Source: Nocardioides sp. (GTDB lineage: Bacteria; Actinomycetota; Actinomycetes; Propionibacteriales; Nocardioidaceae). Taken from it: a stretch of 64,000 nt of DNA. A model generated the notes under the pieces. That model was not told where the DNA came from. It saw nothing but the letters and a program-made list of their open reading frames with translations, and made no database searches. The stretch lies in contig PBYI01000046.1 in assembly GCA_002729525.1 (NCBI GenBank), forward strand, positions 1-64,000, written 5' to 3'. This document shows, piece after piece, positions 34,018 to 42,305 of this stretch (its first letter is position 1; every line of letters starts with the position of its first letter). A program made the position numbers and the translations under genes.

Positions 34018-34754
34018 AGCTTCGTGCGCTCGAAGACGCGGCGGGGGAGCAGTCGCACGATCGTCATGATGACCGCCCAGCGCCGCGGCGTGTAGACGAC
34101 GGGCCGGCGCTCGTCGACGGCCTTCACGATGTCGCCGGCGACGGTCTCGACCTTGGCGAGGGCGGGCCGCCCGCCGCGCAGGTGCGCGGTCATCGGGGTG
34201 TCGGTCGGGCCGGGCTTGACCAGGGTGACGTCGACCGACGTGTCGGCACAGCGGTGCTGGAGGCCGGCGACGGCGGTCGCGACCATCGCCTTGGCGGCGC
34301 CGTACAGGTAGTTGGACTGCCGGCCCCGGTCACCCGCGACCGAGCCGATGACGGCCAGCCGGCCGCCGGAGGCCTGCTCGCCGAGGCGCAGCGCGACCAG
34401 GTGGGCGGCCAGCGCGGTGAGGGTGCCGTTGACCGTGAGCAGCGACGCGGCGACGGCGGCCGAGGCGTCGGCGTCCTCCTGCGACGGCATCGTCCCGAAG
34501 GCCACCAGCACCACGTCGACCGGCCCGTCGGCGAAGAGCGCGTCGACCGCGGCCTCGACGGCCTCGACGGTGCCGAGGTCGTGCAGGAGCGGTACGACGG
34601 CGCCGGCACCGCGGGCGGTCAGGTCGCCCTCGACGCGGGCCAGGCGCTCGGCGTCGCGGGCGACGAGGCGCAGGTCGTCACCCCGGGCGGCCCACTGGCG
34701 CAGGGTCGCGTGCGCGATCCCGCTGGTGGCGCCGAGGACGGCAACGGTGGTCAT
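34014..34754 (-). CDS. dprE2: Short-chain reductase, DprE2-like (decaprenylphosphoryl-2-keto-ribose reductase)
   Basis: This 246-aa SDR has the nucleotide motif GATSGIA (residues 8-14), the catalytic Ser in VIGSVAGDRGRQSN and YxxxK as YLYGAAK, then VKPGPTDTPMT. This is the DprE2 pattern. DprE2 reduces the 2-keto intermediate made by DprE1 to give polyprenyl-phosphoryl-D-arabinofuranose. Its ATG overlaps the DprE1-like stop (ATGA), and its stop overlaps the GT-C start. The partner order E1-E2 agrees with mycobacteria. Identity of the polyprenyl chain is not visible from sequence. Confidence 0.88.
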   Translation of the reverse strand: MTTVAVLGATSGIAHATLRQWAARGDDLRLVARDAERLARVEGDLTARGAGAVVPLLHDLGTVEAVEAAVDALFADGPVDVVLVAFGTMPSQEDADASAAVAASLLTVNGTLTALAAHLVALRLGEQASGGRLAVIGSVAGDRGRQSNYLYGAAKAMVATAVAGLQHRCADTSVDVTLVKPGPTDTPMTAHLRGGRPALAKVETVAGDIVKAVDERRPVVYTPRRWAVIMTIVRLLPRRVFERTKL

Positions 34755-36082
34755 GCGAGCCCCAATCGTCGTGACTGCGTGGAGACGAAGACGCCGTCGG
34801 CGCCGTAGCGGCGGCGTACGGCCTCGAACTCCTCGATGCGCGGGTAGGAGGCGCGGAAGGTCTCCTCGCTCATCCGGGCGTCCTTGGCGAGGTAGAGCCG
34901 GCCGCCGGCGGCGAGCACCAGCCGGTCGAGCCGGTCTGCGACCTCGAAGGCGCGCGGCGTGGCCTGGAGGTCGAGGGCGAGCGTGTAGCCCTCGACCGGG
35001 AACGAGAGGAGGTGGCTGTTGCCCGGTCCGAAGACCTTGAGCACGGCCAGCGGGGAGGCGAGACCGGCGGCGGCGACGACCCGCAGGATCTCGCGCACCA
35101 GCGCCGGGCCGTCGCCGAACGGGATGGCCAGCTGGTACTGCAGGAACCCCCGGCGGCCGTAGAGGCGGTTCCACTCCGCGACCGTGTCGAGGGGATAGAA
35201 GAACGGCTGGTGGCCGACCCGGTGCGTGAGCTGCGGCTGCCGCACGCGCGCGTAGTAGAGGTGGTTGAAGGCGCGCACCGACAGCGGGTTGAGCAGCACC
35301 GACGGCATGTCGAGCGGCACGGTGGCGCGCGGCTCGGAGCCGTCTGTGGTGAGCGGGCCGTCGTCGGCGTGCTCGCCGGTCATCACCAGCGACCGGCCCA
35401 GCCGCGCTCCGGAGGCCAGCAGGTCGACCCAGGCGACGGAGTACGTCGCGTCGGCGCGCGCCGCGAACGCCTCCAGCGCCGCGTCCAGGTCGGGTGCCTT
35501 GACGACCGTCTCGACCACGTCGCCCGAGCCCACCGGACGCATCGTGAACGTCGCCTCCAGCACCACGCCGGTCAGGCCCATGCCGCCGCAGGTCGCGGCG
35601 AACAGGTCGGGGTGGGACGTGCGGGAGACCGTCAGCACCTCGCCCGAGGCGACCAGCAGCTCGAACGAGCTGACGTGGTCGGTGAAGGTGCCGTCCTTGT
35701 GATGGTTCTTGCCGTGGATGTCCGAGGCGATCGCACCGCCGACGGTGACGTAGCGGGTGCCGGGCGTGACGGGAAGGAACCAGCCGCGCGGCAGCAGCAC
35801 CCGCAGCACCTCCGACAAGCTCACGCCGGCCTCGACGGTCACGGCGCCGGTGGCCTCGTCGAACGCCACGAACGAGTCGAGGCGGGTCAGGTCGAGCACC
35901 CGGTCGCCGAGCGAGGAGTCGCCGTACGACCGCCCCAGGCCGCGGGGGGTGAGCGGCCCGGCCGCGACGGCGGCGACCACGTCGGCACGGGCCTGCGCGG
36001 ACAGCAGCTCGGCCTCCACGACCGGGTGCTTGCCCCAGCCCCACACCGCCGTACGTCTCCCGCCACCCACCGGGCCGGTCAC
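34751..36082 (-). CDS. dprE1: FAD-dependent oxidase, DprE1-like (decaprenylphosphoryl-ribose 2'-oxidase)
   Basis: This 443-aa protein has an FAD PCMH domain (RGLGRSYGDSSL, then TPGTRYVTVGGAIASDIHGK), where mycobacterial DprE1 has the active-site His in the same HGKNHH motif (His123 here). The substrate-domain Lys is kept in YLAKDAR (Lys400). The segment aligned to mycobacterial GWNICVDF reads GYTLALDL, so the benzothiazinone-reactive Cys is Ala369. It oxidises the 2'-OH of polyprenyl-phosphoryl-ribose. GTG 36082 overlaps the UbiA stop by 4 nt; an open frame to 36145 lies inside the upstream gene. Confidence 0.9.
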   Translation of the reverse strand: MTGPVGGGRRTAVWGWGKHPVVEAELLSAQARADVVAAVAAGPLTPRGLGRSYGDSSLGDRVLDLTRLDSFVAFDEATGAVTVEAGVSLSEVLRVLLPRGWFLPVTPGTRYVTVGGAIASDIHGKNHHKDGTFTDHVSSFELLVASGEVLTVSRTSHPDLFAATCGGMGLTGVVLEATFTMRPVGSGDVVETVVKAPDLDAALEAFAARADATYSVAWVDLLASGARLGRSLVMTGEHADDGPLTTDGSEPRATVPLDMPSVLLNPLSVRAFNHLYYARVRQPQLTHRVGHQPFFYPLDTVAEWNRLYGRRGFLQYQLAIPFGDGPALVREILRVVAAAGLASPLAVLKVFGPGNSHLLSFPVEGYTLALDLQATPRAFEVADRLDRLVLAAGGRLYLAKDARMSEETFRASYPRIEEFEAVRRRYGADGVFVSTQSRRLGLA

Positions 36083-37539
36083 AGGACCACCACCTTCGCC
36101 GCCACGAACACCACGACCACCGCGGCGCCGGCCACCAGGCTCCACGCGTCGCGGGCGGCGAACAGGATCGGGTCCTCGTCCATCTCACCGCGGTGCGCGA
36201 TCACCCACGCCCGCATCACCCAGGTCAGCAGCACCGGCAGCGCACCCCACAGCAGCTCGGGGGTCTGGTAGAGCACCTGCGTGCGGTCGTCGTCGACGTA
36301 CAGCGAGAAGATCACCGCCGCCGCGATGCTCGAGGAGACGCCGTACGACGACAGCAGCTCCAGGTCGGCGTCGACGTACCCCCGGCCGCGCGTCACGCGC
36401 TGAGTGCGGCGGGCGCGGGTCAGCTCGCTGACCCGCTTGAGGAGCGCGAGGCTGAGGAAGAAGAAGAGCGAGAACGTCAGCAGCCACATCGACACGTAGA
36501 CGTCCAGCGCGGCCGCGCCGGCCAGCACCCGGATCGTGTAGAGCCCCGCGAGCGCGACGACGTCGACGATGCGGGCGCTCTTGAGGCGGAACGTGTAGGC
36601 GAGCGTCAGGGCGACGTACGCCGCCAGCACGGCGGTGAACATCCACGGCAGCAGCGCGACGGACAGCCCGAAGCCCGCCAGGGCCAGCACCGGCCAGGTG
36701 ACCCAGCCGACCAGGAGCGACGTCGCTCCCGACGGCAGGGGGCGGCGCCGCTTCGTCGGGTGGTGCCGGTCGTGGTCGAGGTCGGCGAGGTCGTTGAGCA
36801 CGTAGACCGACGAGGCGACCAGGCAGAACACCACGAACGCCAGCACGGCCGCGCGCACCGCGTCGGCGTCGCCGAGCAGCTGGGCGGTGAACAGCGGCAG
36901 CAGCACCAGGCCGTTCTTGAGCCACTGGTGCGGGCGCAGGCTGCGCCACCACGAGCGCAGCGCCGGGGGAGAGCCGTCGAAGGTGCGCCCGACGGGCGCC
37001 GCGGCCGCAGCCGCTGAGGCCACCCGTGAGGAGCCGCCGACGACGTGCGCGACCGCGGCGTGCTCCCAGACGGCGACGTCGTGGCGGTGGTTGCCGACGT
37101 ACTCGAAGCCGCCCTCGCCGTACCGCTCCACCAGAGCGGCGGCCTTGTGCTCCGAGCGGAGATTGCGCTCCGCGGTGGTGCCGAGGGTGTTCGGTACGCC
37201 GACGTGCTCGCCGACCGCGGCGACCAGCGACTCGTGGCTGGCGCTGGCCAGCACCACCTCGCGGCCACGGGCCTGCTCCGCGCGCACCCAGGCCAGCACC
37301 TCGCGGTGGTAGGGCAGCGCGGTGACGTCCAGGTCGGTGCGCACGGCCAGCTCGGTCTTCAACCGTGCCGGACCGGCCACCGTCCAGCGCAGGAGGTCGG
37401 GGCCGGCGGTCAGCGGCGCCGCCAGCAGGTGGCGGGTGGCGGTCTCGTGCAGGAGGTCGCCGCGCAGCAGGCTGCCGTCGAGGTCGACCACGAGCGGGAG
37501 ATCGGTCGCGCAACCGTCTGCACCCGTGTCCTGCCGCAC
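36079..37539 (-). CDS. HAD phosphatase - UbiA phosphoribosyltransferase fusion (DPPR synthase-like)
   Basis: This 486-aa protein has an N-terminal HAD domain (residues ~14-180: VVDLDGSLL, LASAS, then a late Asp region GNHRHDVAVW) and a C-terminal UbiA prenyltransferase domain with nine or so membrane segments. The metal-binding motif is NDLADLDHDRHHPTKRRRP. In mycobacteria a UbiA enzyme (Rv3806c) makes decaprenylphosphoryl-5-phosphoribose and a separate phosphatase removes the phosphate. The fused HAD could do the second step. It is the first gene of the operon. GTG 37539 is supported by TAGGGT 8 nt upstream. Confidence 0.9.
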   Translation of the reverse strand: MRQDTGADGCATDLPLVVDLDGSLLRGDLLHETATRHLLAAPLTAGPDLLRWTVAGPARLKTELAVRTDLDVTALPYHREVLAWVRAEQARGREVVLASASHESLVAAVGEHVGVPNTLGTTAERNLRSEHKAAALVERYGEGGFEYVGNHRHDVAVWEHAAVAHVVGGSSRVASAAAAAAPVGRTFDGSPPALRSWWRSLRPHQWLKNGLVLLPLFTAQLLGDADAVRAAVLAFVVFCLVASSVYVLNDLADLDHDRHHPTKRRRPLPSGATSLLVGWVTWPVLALAGFGLSVALLPWMFTAVLAAYVALTLAYTFRLKSARIVDVVALAGLYTIRVLAGAAALDVYVSMWLLTFSLFFFLSLALLKRVSELTRARRTQRVTRGRGYVDADLELLSSYGVSSSIAAAVIFSLYVDDDRTQVLYQTPELLWGALPVLLTWVMRAWVIAHRGEMDEDPILFAARDAWSLVAGAAVVVVFVAAKVVVL

Positions 37540-37547
37540 GGGCCCTG

Positions 37548-37553
37548 ACCCTA
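37548..37553 (-). promoter_or_regulatory. -10 element, leaderless promoter of the DPA operon
   Basis: TAGGGT on the minus strand with 8 nt before the GTG at 37539. It lies in the 130-bp divergent gap shared with the second SGNH gene. Confidence 0.45.
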
Positions 37554-37657
37554 CGGCCCGTGCGCGCCTCCCGGCGACACGACACCGCGGCCCGAGCGCT
37601 GCCCGTGACCCCGGGGCGACGTCGCTCGTTCAGCAACGCGTGGAGGTGAACGTGACC

Positions 37658-37663
37658 TACAGT
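37658..37663 (+). promoter_or_regulatory. -10 element, leaderless promoter of the second SGNH gene
   Basis: TACAGT with 6 nt before the ATG at 37670. It competes with an SD-type reading: GGAGG at 37642-37646 before the in-frame GTG at 37652. Confidence 0.45.
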
Positions 37664-37669
37664 CCCCGC

Positions 37670-38887
37670 ATGCGTTCGTGCTCCCCGCTCGCACGCCGGC
37701 GCCCCCGACCGCACCCCCGACTGCACGCGGCCGTCGCGCCCGCGTGCGTCCTCGCCGTGCTCCTCGGCATGCTCACCGCCGGCCTCGCGACCGCCCCCCA
37801 GGCCTCCGCCGACTCCACGCAGCCGGCGCCCTCCGTCTCGTCCGAGCCCACGTCGTGCCTGGTCATCCCGGAGCTCTGCCTCCCCGACCCGGAGCCCGAC
37901 CCGGAGCCCGACCCGGAGCCCGACCCGGAGCCGGACCCCGAGCCCCAGCCGGACCCGGACCCGTCCGAGGAGCCCGCTCCCGACCCCGACGGCACCGGCA
38001 CGACCGACGACTCCACCGACGACCAGGCCAAGGGGGACCCGCTCGCGCAGTTCTACCGCGACCCGGACTTCCCGAAGATGCCGCGCCGCTGCTACGACGC
38101 CGCCGGCCAGATGAAGCCGCAGCAGTGCCGGATCACCAAGAGGCGGAAGAAGGCGCCGACCATCGTCGTGTGGGGCGACTCCCACGCCTGGCAGATGGTG
38201 CCTGCGATCAAGCGCGCCACCCGCGGCAAGCGGGTCAACCTGGTGCTGTTCTTCCAGGGCTCGTGCCCGCCGATGTACACCCCGCCCCGCAGCCGGGCCT
38301 GGAAGGACGCCAACGCCTGCCAGCAGTTCGGCAACAAGGTGCTCGACCTCCTGCACCGCAAGAAGAAGCGAGGTCACGACTTCCGGGTGGTCCTCGGCGT
38401 GGCGTGGGAGCTCTACCACAACGCCGTCGCGCCGGAGGACGAGCTCGACGAGAAGTACCCCGGCTGGGTCCGGCCCTACATCCAGCTCAACGCCGAGCTC
38501 AGCCAGGGCCGCACCGAGAAGGTCTTCAAGCGCCTCGGGAAGTGGCAGATCCCCACCGACGTCGTCGCCCCGATGCCGATGGTCTACAACGACTCACCCG
38601 AGTGCGACCTCGGCGAGTTCGAGTGCGACCTGCCCCGCCGGGCGATCCTCAAGGACGAGAGGACCAACCTCGCCACCGCCCGCCGGATGCGCTCCTACCT
38701 CAGCCGCACCCGCCCGCTGATCCGCCCCGCCACAGCGCTGTGCGACCGGAAGGTCTGCCACGGCCGGTACGACGGTGTCCCGACCTACTGGGACCAGATC
38801 CACGTCGGCGAGCGCACCGCGCGGCGGCTGTCGTCGTACTTCGACGGGACCGTGCGGTCCGCTGTCCGGGCGAGCAGGCGCGGCTGA
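37670..38887 (+). CDS. Secreted SGNH-domain protein with acidic Pro/Asp/Glu linker (paralogue)
   Basis: This 405-aa protein has a signal peptide with a very basic start (RRRPRPHPRLHAAVAP), the Cys pair SCLVIPELC, a DPEP-repeat linker (about residues 73-110) and an SGNH domain. Block I is WGDSHAW (Asp170-Ser171) and the C-terminal pair is in YWDQIHVG (Asp375, His378). It aligns along its whole length with 31511-32659, including ECDLPRRA and the CDRKVC segment. It is divergent from the DPA operon. The GTG start at 37652 preceded by GGAGG would add six residues; I prefer 37670 by the leaderless pattern and by alignment to the paralogue. Confidence 0.8.
   Translation: MRSCSPLARRRPRPHPRLHAAVAPACVLAVLLGMLTAGLATAPQASADSTQPAPSVSSEPTSCLVIPELCLPDPEPDPEPDPEPDPEPDPEPQPDPDPSEEPAPDPDGTGTTDDSTDDQAKGDPLAQFYRDPDFPKMPRRCYDAAGQMKPQQCRITKRRKKAPTIVVWGDSHAWQMVPAIKRATRGKRVNLVLFFQGSCPPMYTPPRSRAWKDANACQQFGNKVLDLLHRKKKRGHDFRVVLGVAWELYHNAVAPEDELDEKYPGWVRPYIQLNAELSQGRTEKVFKRLGKWQIPTDVVAPMPMVYNDSPECDLGEFECDLPRRAILKDERTNLATARRMRSYLSRTRPLIRPATALCDRKVCHGRYDGVPTYWDQIHVGERTARRLSSYFDGTVRSAVRASRRG
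37886..37933 (+). repeat. Four 12-bp tandem repeats encoding DPEP
   Basis: The unit GACCCGGAGCCC is repeated four times (the last copy ends CCG) in the linker of the second SGNH protein. Similar but less regular sequence encodes the linker of its paralogue near 31725-31800. Confidence 0.8.
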
Positions 38888-38893
38888 CGCGTC

Positions 38894-39871
38894 CTACCCG
38901 CGCTTCCAGGGCGTGGGCGGCCGGTAGAGCAGCCCCGGGTCGAGGCGGCGGTAGATCCGCGGCACCCCGTGGATGTCGCGCCGGTCGGCGACCTGCGGCG
39001 CGAACTCCAGCACGAAGCCGGCCGCGGCCAGCAGCTCCTCGACCGGCATCTGGTTGGGGCGGTGGTCCTGCGGGTGGTCGCGCACGTAGAGCGCGCCGCC
39101 CGGGTGCACGACGCGGGCGAAGTGGCCGATGGCCCACGGCACCAGCTCGCGGGGCAGCTCCTTGAGCACCTGCACGGTGCAGAGCAGGTCGACGGAGTCG
39201 TCGGGCACCAGGTCGAAGCGCCACGTCGGCAGGTGCACGACGTCGTGGGAGTCGAGCAGCGACGCGACGTCGAAGTCCTCGCCGGCGTCGCGCGCCTCGA
39301 CGTACTCCGCGAGGTCCAGGCCGAGGCCGGTGTAGTAGGCGCGCTGGGTGAGGTACGACGCCTCGATGGCGTCGATCGCGATCAGTCGCACGGGGTCGGC
39401 GCCTTCGCGGAACAGCAGGTTGGCCTGGCGGCCGTGCCCGGCGCCGAAGTCGAGCACCGTCTCCACCTGCATCCGGCGCGGCATCGGGTAGAAGCGCATC
39501 AGGCGGTAGTCCTGGGCGTTGTACCGGGCGATGTTCTCCAGGTCGAGCACGTTGCCGTTCGGTCCGACCGCCTCCAGCCCGAGGCGTTCGAGCACCGCGC
39601 GGTCGCGCTCCAGCGACGCCTGCGTGAGGCCCTTCAGTCGCCCGCCGAACCAGTCGGGGTAGCGGAACGGGTTGATGTAGTGGAAGTAGTGCCGGACGTG
39701 GTCGGGGCCGAGGTACTGCTCGAAGCTCATCTCGGTGCGCTGGCCCTTGCTCTTCTGCTCGTCGGCCAGCAGCCACCGCTCGAGGTAGTCGGCGTCGAGC
39801 GTGCTGCCGCGGTCGGCGTCGGCCGCGGCGCGGAAGAGGCGGGAGGAGTGGTCCTGCTCGAGGTTGCGCAC
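38894..39871 (-). CDS. SAM-dependent methyltransferase
   Basis: This 325-aa protein has a Rossmann methyltransferase core around residues 140-260: motif I VLDFGAGHGRQANLLF, then LIAIDAIEASY and the post-core CTVQVLKELPRELVPWAI. The N-terminal ~135 residues (RTEMSFEQYLGPDHVRHYF) and the C-terminal part (RIYRRLDPGLLYRPPTPW) are family-specific. It resembles sugar O-methyltransferase-like proteins, but the substrate is unknown. It sits tail to tail with the second SGNH gene (6 bp apart), so a glycan substrate is possible. TAGGGT lies 7 nt before the GTG. Confidence 0.78.
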   Translation of the reverse strand: MRNLEQDHSSRLFRAAADADRGSTLDADYLERWLLADEQKSKGQRTEMSFEQYLGPDHVRHYFHYINPFRYPDWFGGRLKGLTQASLERDRAVLERLGLEAVGPNGNVLDLENIARYNAQDYRLMRFYPMPRRMQVETVLDFGAGHGRQANLLFREGADPVRLIAIDAIEASYLTQRAYYTGLGLDLAEYVEARDAGEDFDVASLLDSHDVVHLPTWRFDLVPDDSVDLLCTVQVLKELPRELVPWAIGHFARVVHPGGALYVRDHPQDHRPNQMPVEELLAAAGFVLEFAPQVADRRDIHGVPRIYRRLDPGLLYRPPTPWKRG

Positions 39872-39878
39872 GGGCGTG

Positions 39879-39884
39879 ACCCTA
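39879..39884 (-). promoter_or_regulatory. -10 element, leaderless promoter of the methyltransferase
   Basis: TAGGGT on the minus strand with 7 nt before the GTG at 39871. Confidence 0.45.
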
Positions 39885-39925
39885 ACTGGCGCGTCGGCGT
39901 GTGACCTGTGGCACGCTGCGGTGCT

Positions 39926-41101
39926 GTGAAGGCCGTCGTCTGCCAGGAGCGCGAGCTCGCCGTCCACGAGGTCCCCGAGCCCCGGCCGGGCGAGGGGCAG
40001 CTGCTGCTCGACGTCGTCCGCTGCGGCATCTGCGGGTCCGACCTGCACACCCGCCACCACGCCGACGCCGTCGCCGATCTCGTCACCGAGGTCGGGTACG
40101 ACGACTACATGCGCACCGACCAGCAGGTCGTGATGGGCCACGAGTTCGTCGGCACCGTCGCCGAGCAGGGCAAGGGGCGCCTCGCCCGCCGCATCGACGT
40201 CGGCACCCCCGTCGTCGCGCTGCCGCTGGTGCGCGTCGACGGCCAGGTGCAGGCCACCGGGCTCAGCGCCAAGGCCCCGGGCGGGTACGCCGAGCAGGTG
40301 CTCGTCGAGGCCGCCTTCGCGATGCCCGTCCCCGACGGCCTCGACCTCGACCTGGCCGCGCTCACCGAGCCGCTGGCCGTCGCCTGGCACGCCGTCAACC
40401 GCGGCGAGGTCGCCAAGGGTGACGTCGCGGTCGTCGTCGGCTGCGGCCCCGTCGGGCTCGCCGTGATCGCGGTGCTCAAGGCCCGCGGCGTGCGGACGGT
40501 CATCGCCAGCGACCCCTCCGCCGGCCGGCGGGCGCTGGCCACGGCGCTCGGTGCGGACACCGTCGTCGACCCCCGCGAGGAGTCGCCCTTCGCGAGCGCC
40601 GGCGACCACGGCCACTACACCGAGCTCACCGGCCCCTTCCGTGCCGGCCTCGCCGCCATGAGCGGCCTGCGTCGGCTCCCCACCCCGTGGCAGCACACCT
40701 GGCGCCTGCTCGACCGGGTCGGGGCCACCGCGCCCAAACGGCCGGTCGTCTTCGAGTGCGTCGGCAACCCCGGGATGATCGACCAGGTCATGTCGGCCGC
40801 CCCGCTCTACTCCCGCGTCGTCGTCGTCGGCGTCTGCATGGGCGACGACACCATCCGCCCGTCGATGGGCATCAACAAGGAGACCGACCTGCGGTTCGTC
40901 TTCGGCTACACGCCCCTGGAGTTCCACGACTCGCTGCACGCGCTCGCCGGCGAGCGGGTCGACCTCGCGCCGCTGCTCACCGGACGGGTCGGCTTCGACG
41001 GCGTCGCTGGCGCGTTCGACGTGCTCGCCGACCCCGAGCAGCACGCCAAGATCCTGGTCGACCCCGTGCTCGAGGGCACCGAGGTCAAGCCCGCGCGCTG
41101 A
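39926..41101 (+). CDS. Zinc-dependent medium-chain dehydrogenase
   Basis: This 391-aa MDR-family oxidoreductase has the catalytic zinc motif CGICGSDLHTRHH, the GHE motif MGHEFVGTV and a Rossmann motif VVGCGPVGLAV. The four-Cys structural zinc loop typical of many alcohol dehydrogenases is absent. There is an extra insertion around residues 200-245 (HGHYTELTGPFRAGLA). The substrate is unknown. GTG 39926 (VKAVVCQER) is preferred; GTG 39908 is in frame. It is divergent from the methyltransferase with a 54-bp gap. Confidence 0.9.
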   Translation: MKAVVCQERELAVHEVPEPRPGEGQLLLDVVRCGICGSDLHTRHHADAVADLVTEVGYDDYMRTDQQVVMGHEFVGTVAEQGKGRLARRIDVGTPVVALPLVRVDGQVQATGLSAKAPGGYAEQVLVEAAFAMPVPDGLDLDLAALTEPLAVAWHAVNRGEVAKGDVAVVVGCGPVGLAVIAVLKARGVRTVIASDPSAGRRALATALGADTVVDPREESPFASAGDHGHYTELTGPFRAGLAAMSGLRRLPTPWQHTWRLLDRVGATAPKRPVVFECVGNPGMIDQVMSAAPLYSRVVVVGVCMGDDTIRPSMGINKETDLRFVFGYTPLEFHDSLHALAGERVDLAPLLTGRVGFDGVAGAFDVLADPEQHAKILVDPVLEGTEVKPAR

Positions 41102-41115
41102 GGCGCCGGGCGCGC

Positions 41116-42174
41116 TCAGGACGCGGCGTCGCCCTTGCCCTTGCCATTGTTGCCGCCGTTGCCCTTCGCGCCGGCAGCAGCGGCGTTCGCGTTGCCCTTG
41201 CCCTTGCCCTTGCCCGCCGACGCGCTGGAGCCCTGCGAGGTGCCCGAGGACGCCGCACCCTTGCCGTTGCCCTTGTTGCCCTTGCCGGCGCTGTTGCCAC
41301 GGGTCGCGTTCTTCGACGAGCCGCCCTTCGACGAGCCGCCCTTCGACGAGCTGCTCTTGGCCTGGCCGCTCGCACCCTTGCCGGCGCTGTTGCCACGGCT
41401 CGCGCCCTGGGTGCCGTTGCCGGTGCCCTTGCCGGTGTCCTTGCCGGTGCTCTGGCTGCTGCCGCGCGAGCCGGACGTGCTGGTCGAGGCGGTGTGTCCG
41501 CGGCCCTGCTCGGCGCCCCGGCCCTTGCCCTGGCCGTGCCCGTTGCCCTGCCCGGTGCCGGCGTTGCCGCTGGCGGTCTGGCCGGTGGTCGACCCGGTCG
41601 TGGTGCCGGTGCTGGTGCCGGTCCCGGTCGTGCCCGAGGCGGTCGAGCCCGAGGCGGTCGAGCCCTTCGAGCCCTTCGAGCCCTTCGACGCCTTCGAGCC
41701 CCGCTCGCCTCGGGCGACCGCGGGGGTCGACGCCGCGGCGGAACCGCGCATGCCCTGCGTCACGGCGGCCGTCGCTGCGGGCGTCGCGTCGGTGGCGGTC
41801 GTGGGCAGCGAGGTCGACGGGGCGGCGTACGGCGTGGCCTGCGCCCCGCCGAGCTGCGGACTGCCGAGCACGGGCGCGGGGGCGACGGCGTCCGCCATGG
41901 TCGCGACACCGGCGGGTGCCTCCCTCGGCTCCACCGAGTCACCGATGAGACCCATCGCGCGGCCGATCGACATGCCGGGCGACCCGTGCTCGCGGACCCA
42001 GCCACGGACGGCGTCGCTGCGGTAGCCGGTCATCACCACCATGGCCATGACGGTGCAGATCACGAGGAACCCGCCGAGCATCCGTCGGTGCTCGCGGCGC
42101 AGCATCCCGTCGTCCCCGAAGCAGGGGAGGTCGCGCAGCCGGCGGCGCGGCTGGGGCGGGACGTGCGTGGCCAC
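41116..42174 (-). CDS. Single-pass membrane protein with long Gly/Ser/Lys/Thr low-complexity domain
   Basis: This 352-aa protein has a basic cytoplasmic N-terminus containing CFGDDGMLRREHRRML, one membrane helix (GGFLVICTVMAMVVMTG) and a conserved-looking segment of about 60 residues. Some 200 residues of low complexity follow, with KGSKGSKGS, TGTGTSTG, GNSAGKG and KGKGKGN repeats. The function is unknown. The extracellular repeat region may span or bind the cell wall. Starting at GTG 42174 uses an AAGGAG 12 nt upstream; a longer form from GTG 42225 is possible. It resembles the repeat region of the protein at 17825. Confidence 0.75.
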   Translation of the reverse strand: MATHVPPQPRRRLRDLPCFGDDGMLRREHRRMLGGFLVICTVMAMVVMTGYRSDAVRGWVREHGSPGMSIGRAMGLIGDSVEPREAPAGVATMADAVAPAPVLGSPQLGGAQATPYAAPSTSLPTTATDATPAATAAVTQGMRGSAAASTPAVARGERGSKASKGSKGSKGSTASGSTASGTTGTGTSTGTTTGSTTGQTASGNAGTGQGNGHGQGKGRGAEQGRGHTASTSTSGSRGSSQSTGKDTGKGTGNGTQGASRGNSAGKGASGQAKSSSSKGGSSKGGSSKNATRGNSAGKGNKGNGKGAASSGTSQGSSASAGKGKGKGNANAAAAGAKGNGGNNGKGKGDAAS

Positions 42175-42232
42175 GGGGGTGGGTGACTCCTTCGTGCGTG
42201 ACGGGTGTGGTGACACCCGGGCCACATGCTAG

Positions 42233-42256
42233 TGGTCCGGCGGCCTCCGCGGACCA
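42233..42256. promoter_or_regulatory. Inverted repeat in the divergent gap before the potassium uptake genes
   Basis: TGGTCCG (42233-42239) and CGGACCA (42250-42256) form a 7-bp dyad with a 10-bp centre. TAGCAT on the minus strand (42226-42231) is a likely -10 for the low-complexity protein. The dyad could be an operator. Confidence 0.4.
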
Positions 42257-42305
42257 TTCCTGGGAGGTCCGGGCATCCTCGGGCAGGACCGGATGCGTCC
42301 AGGCG

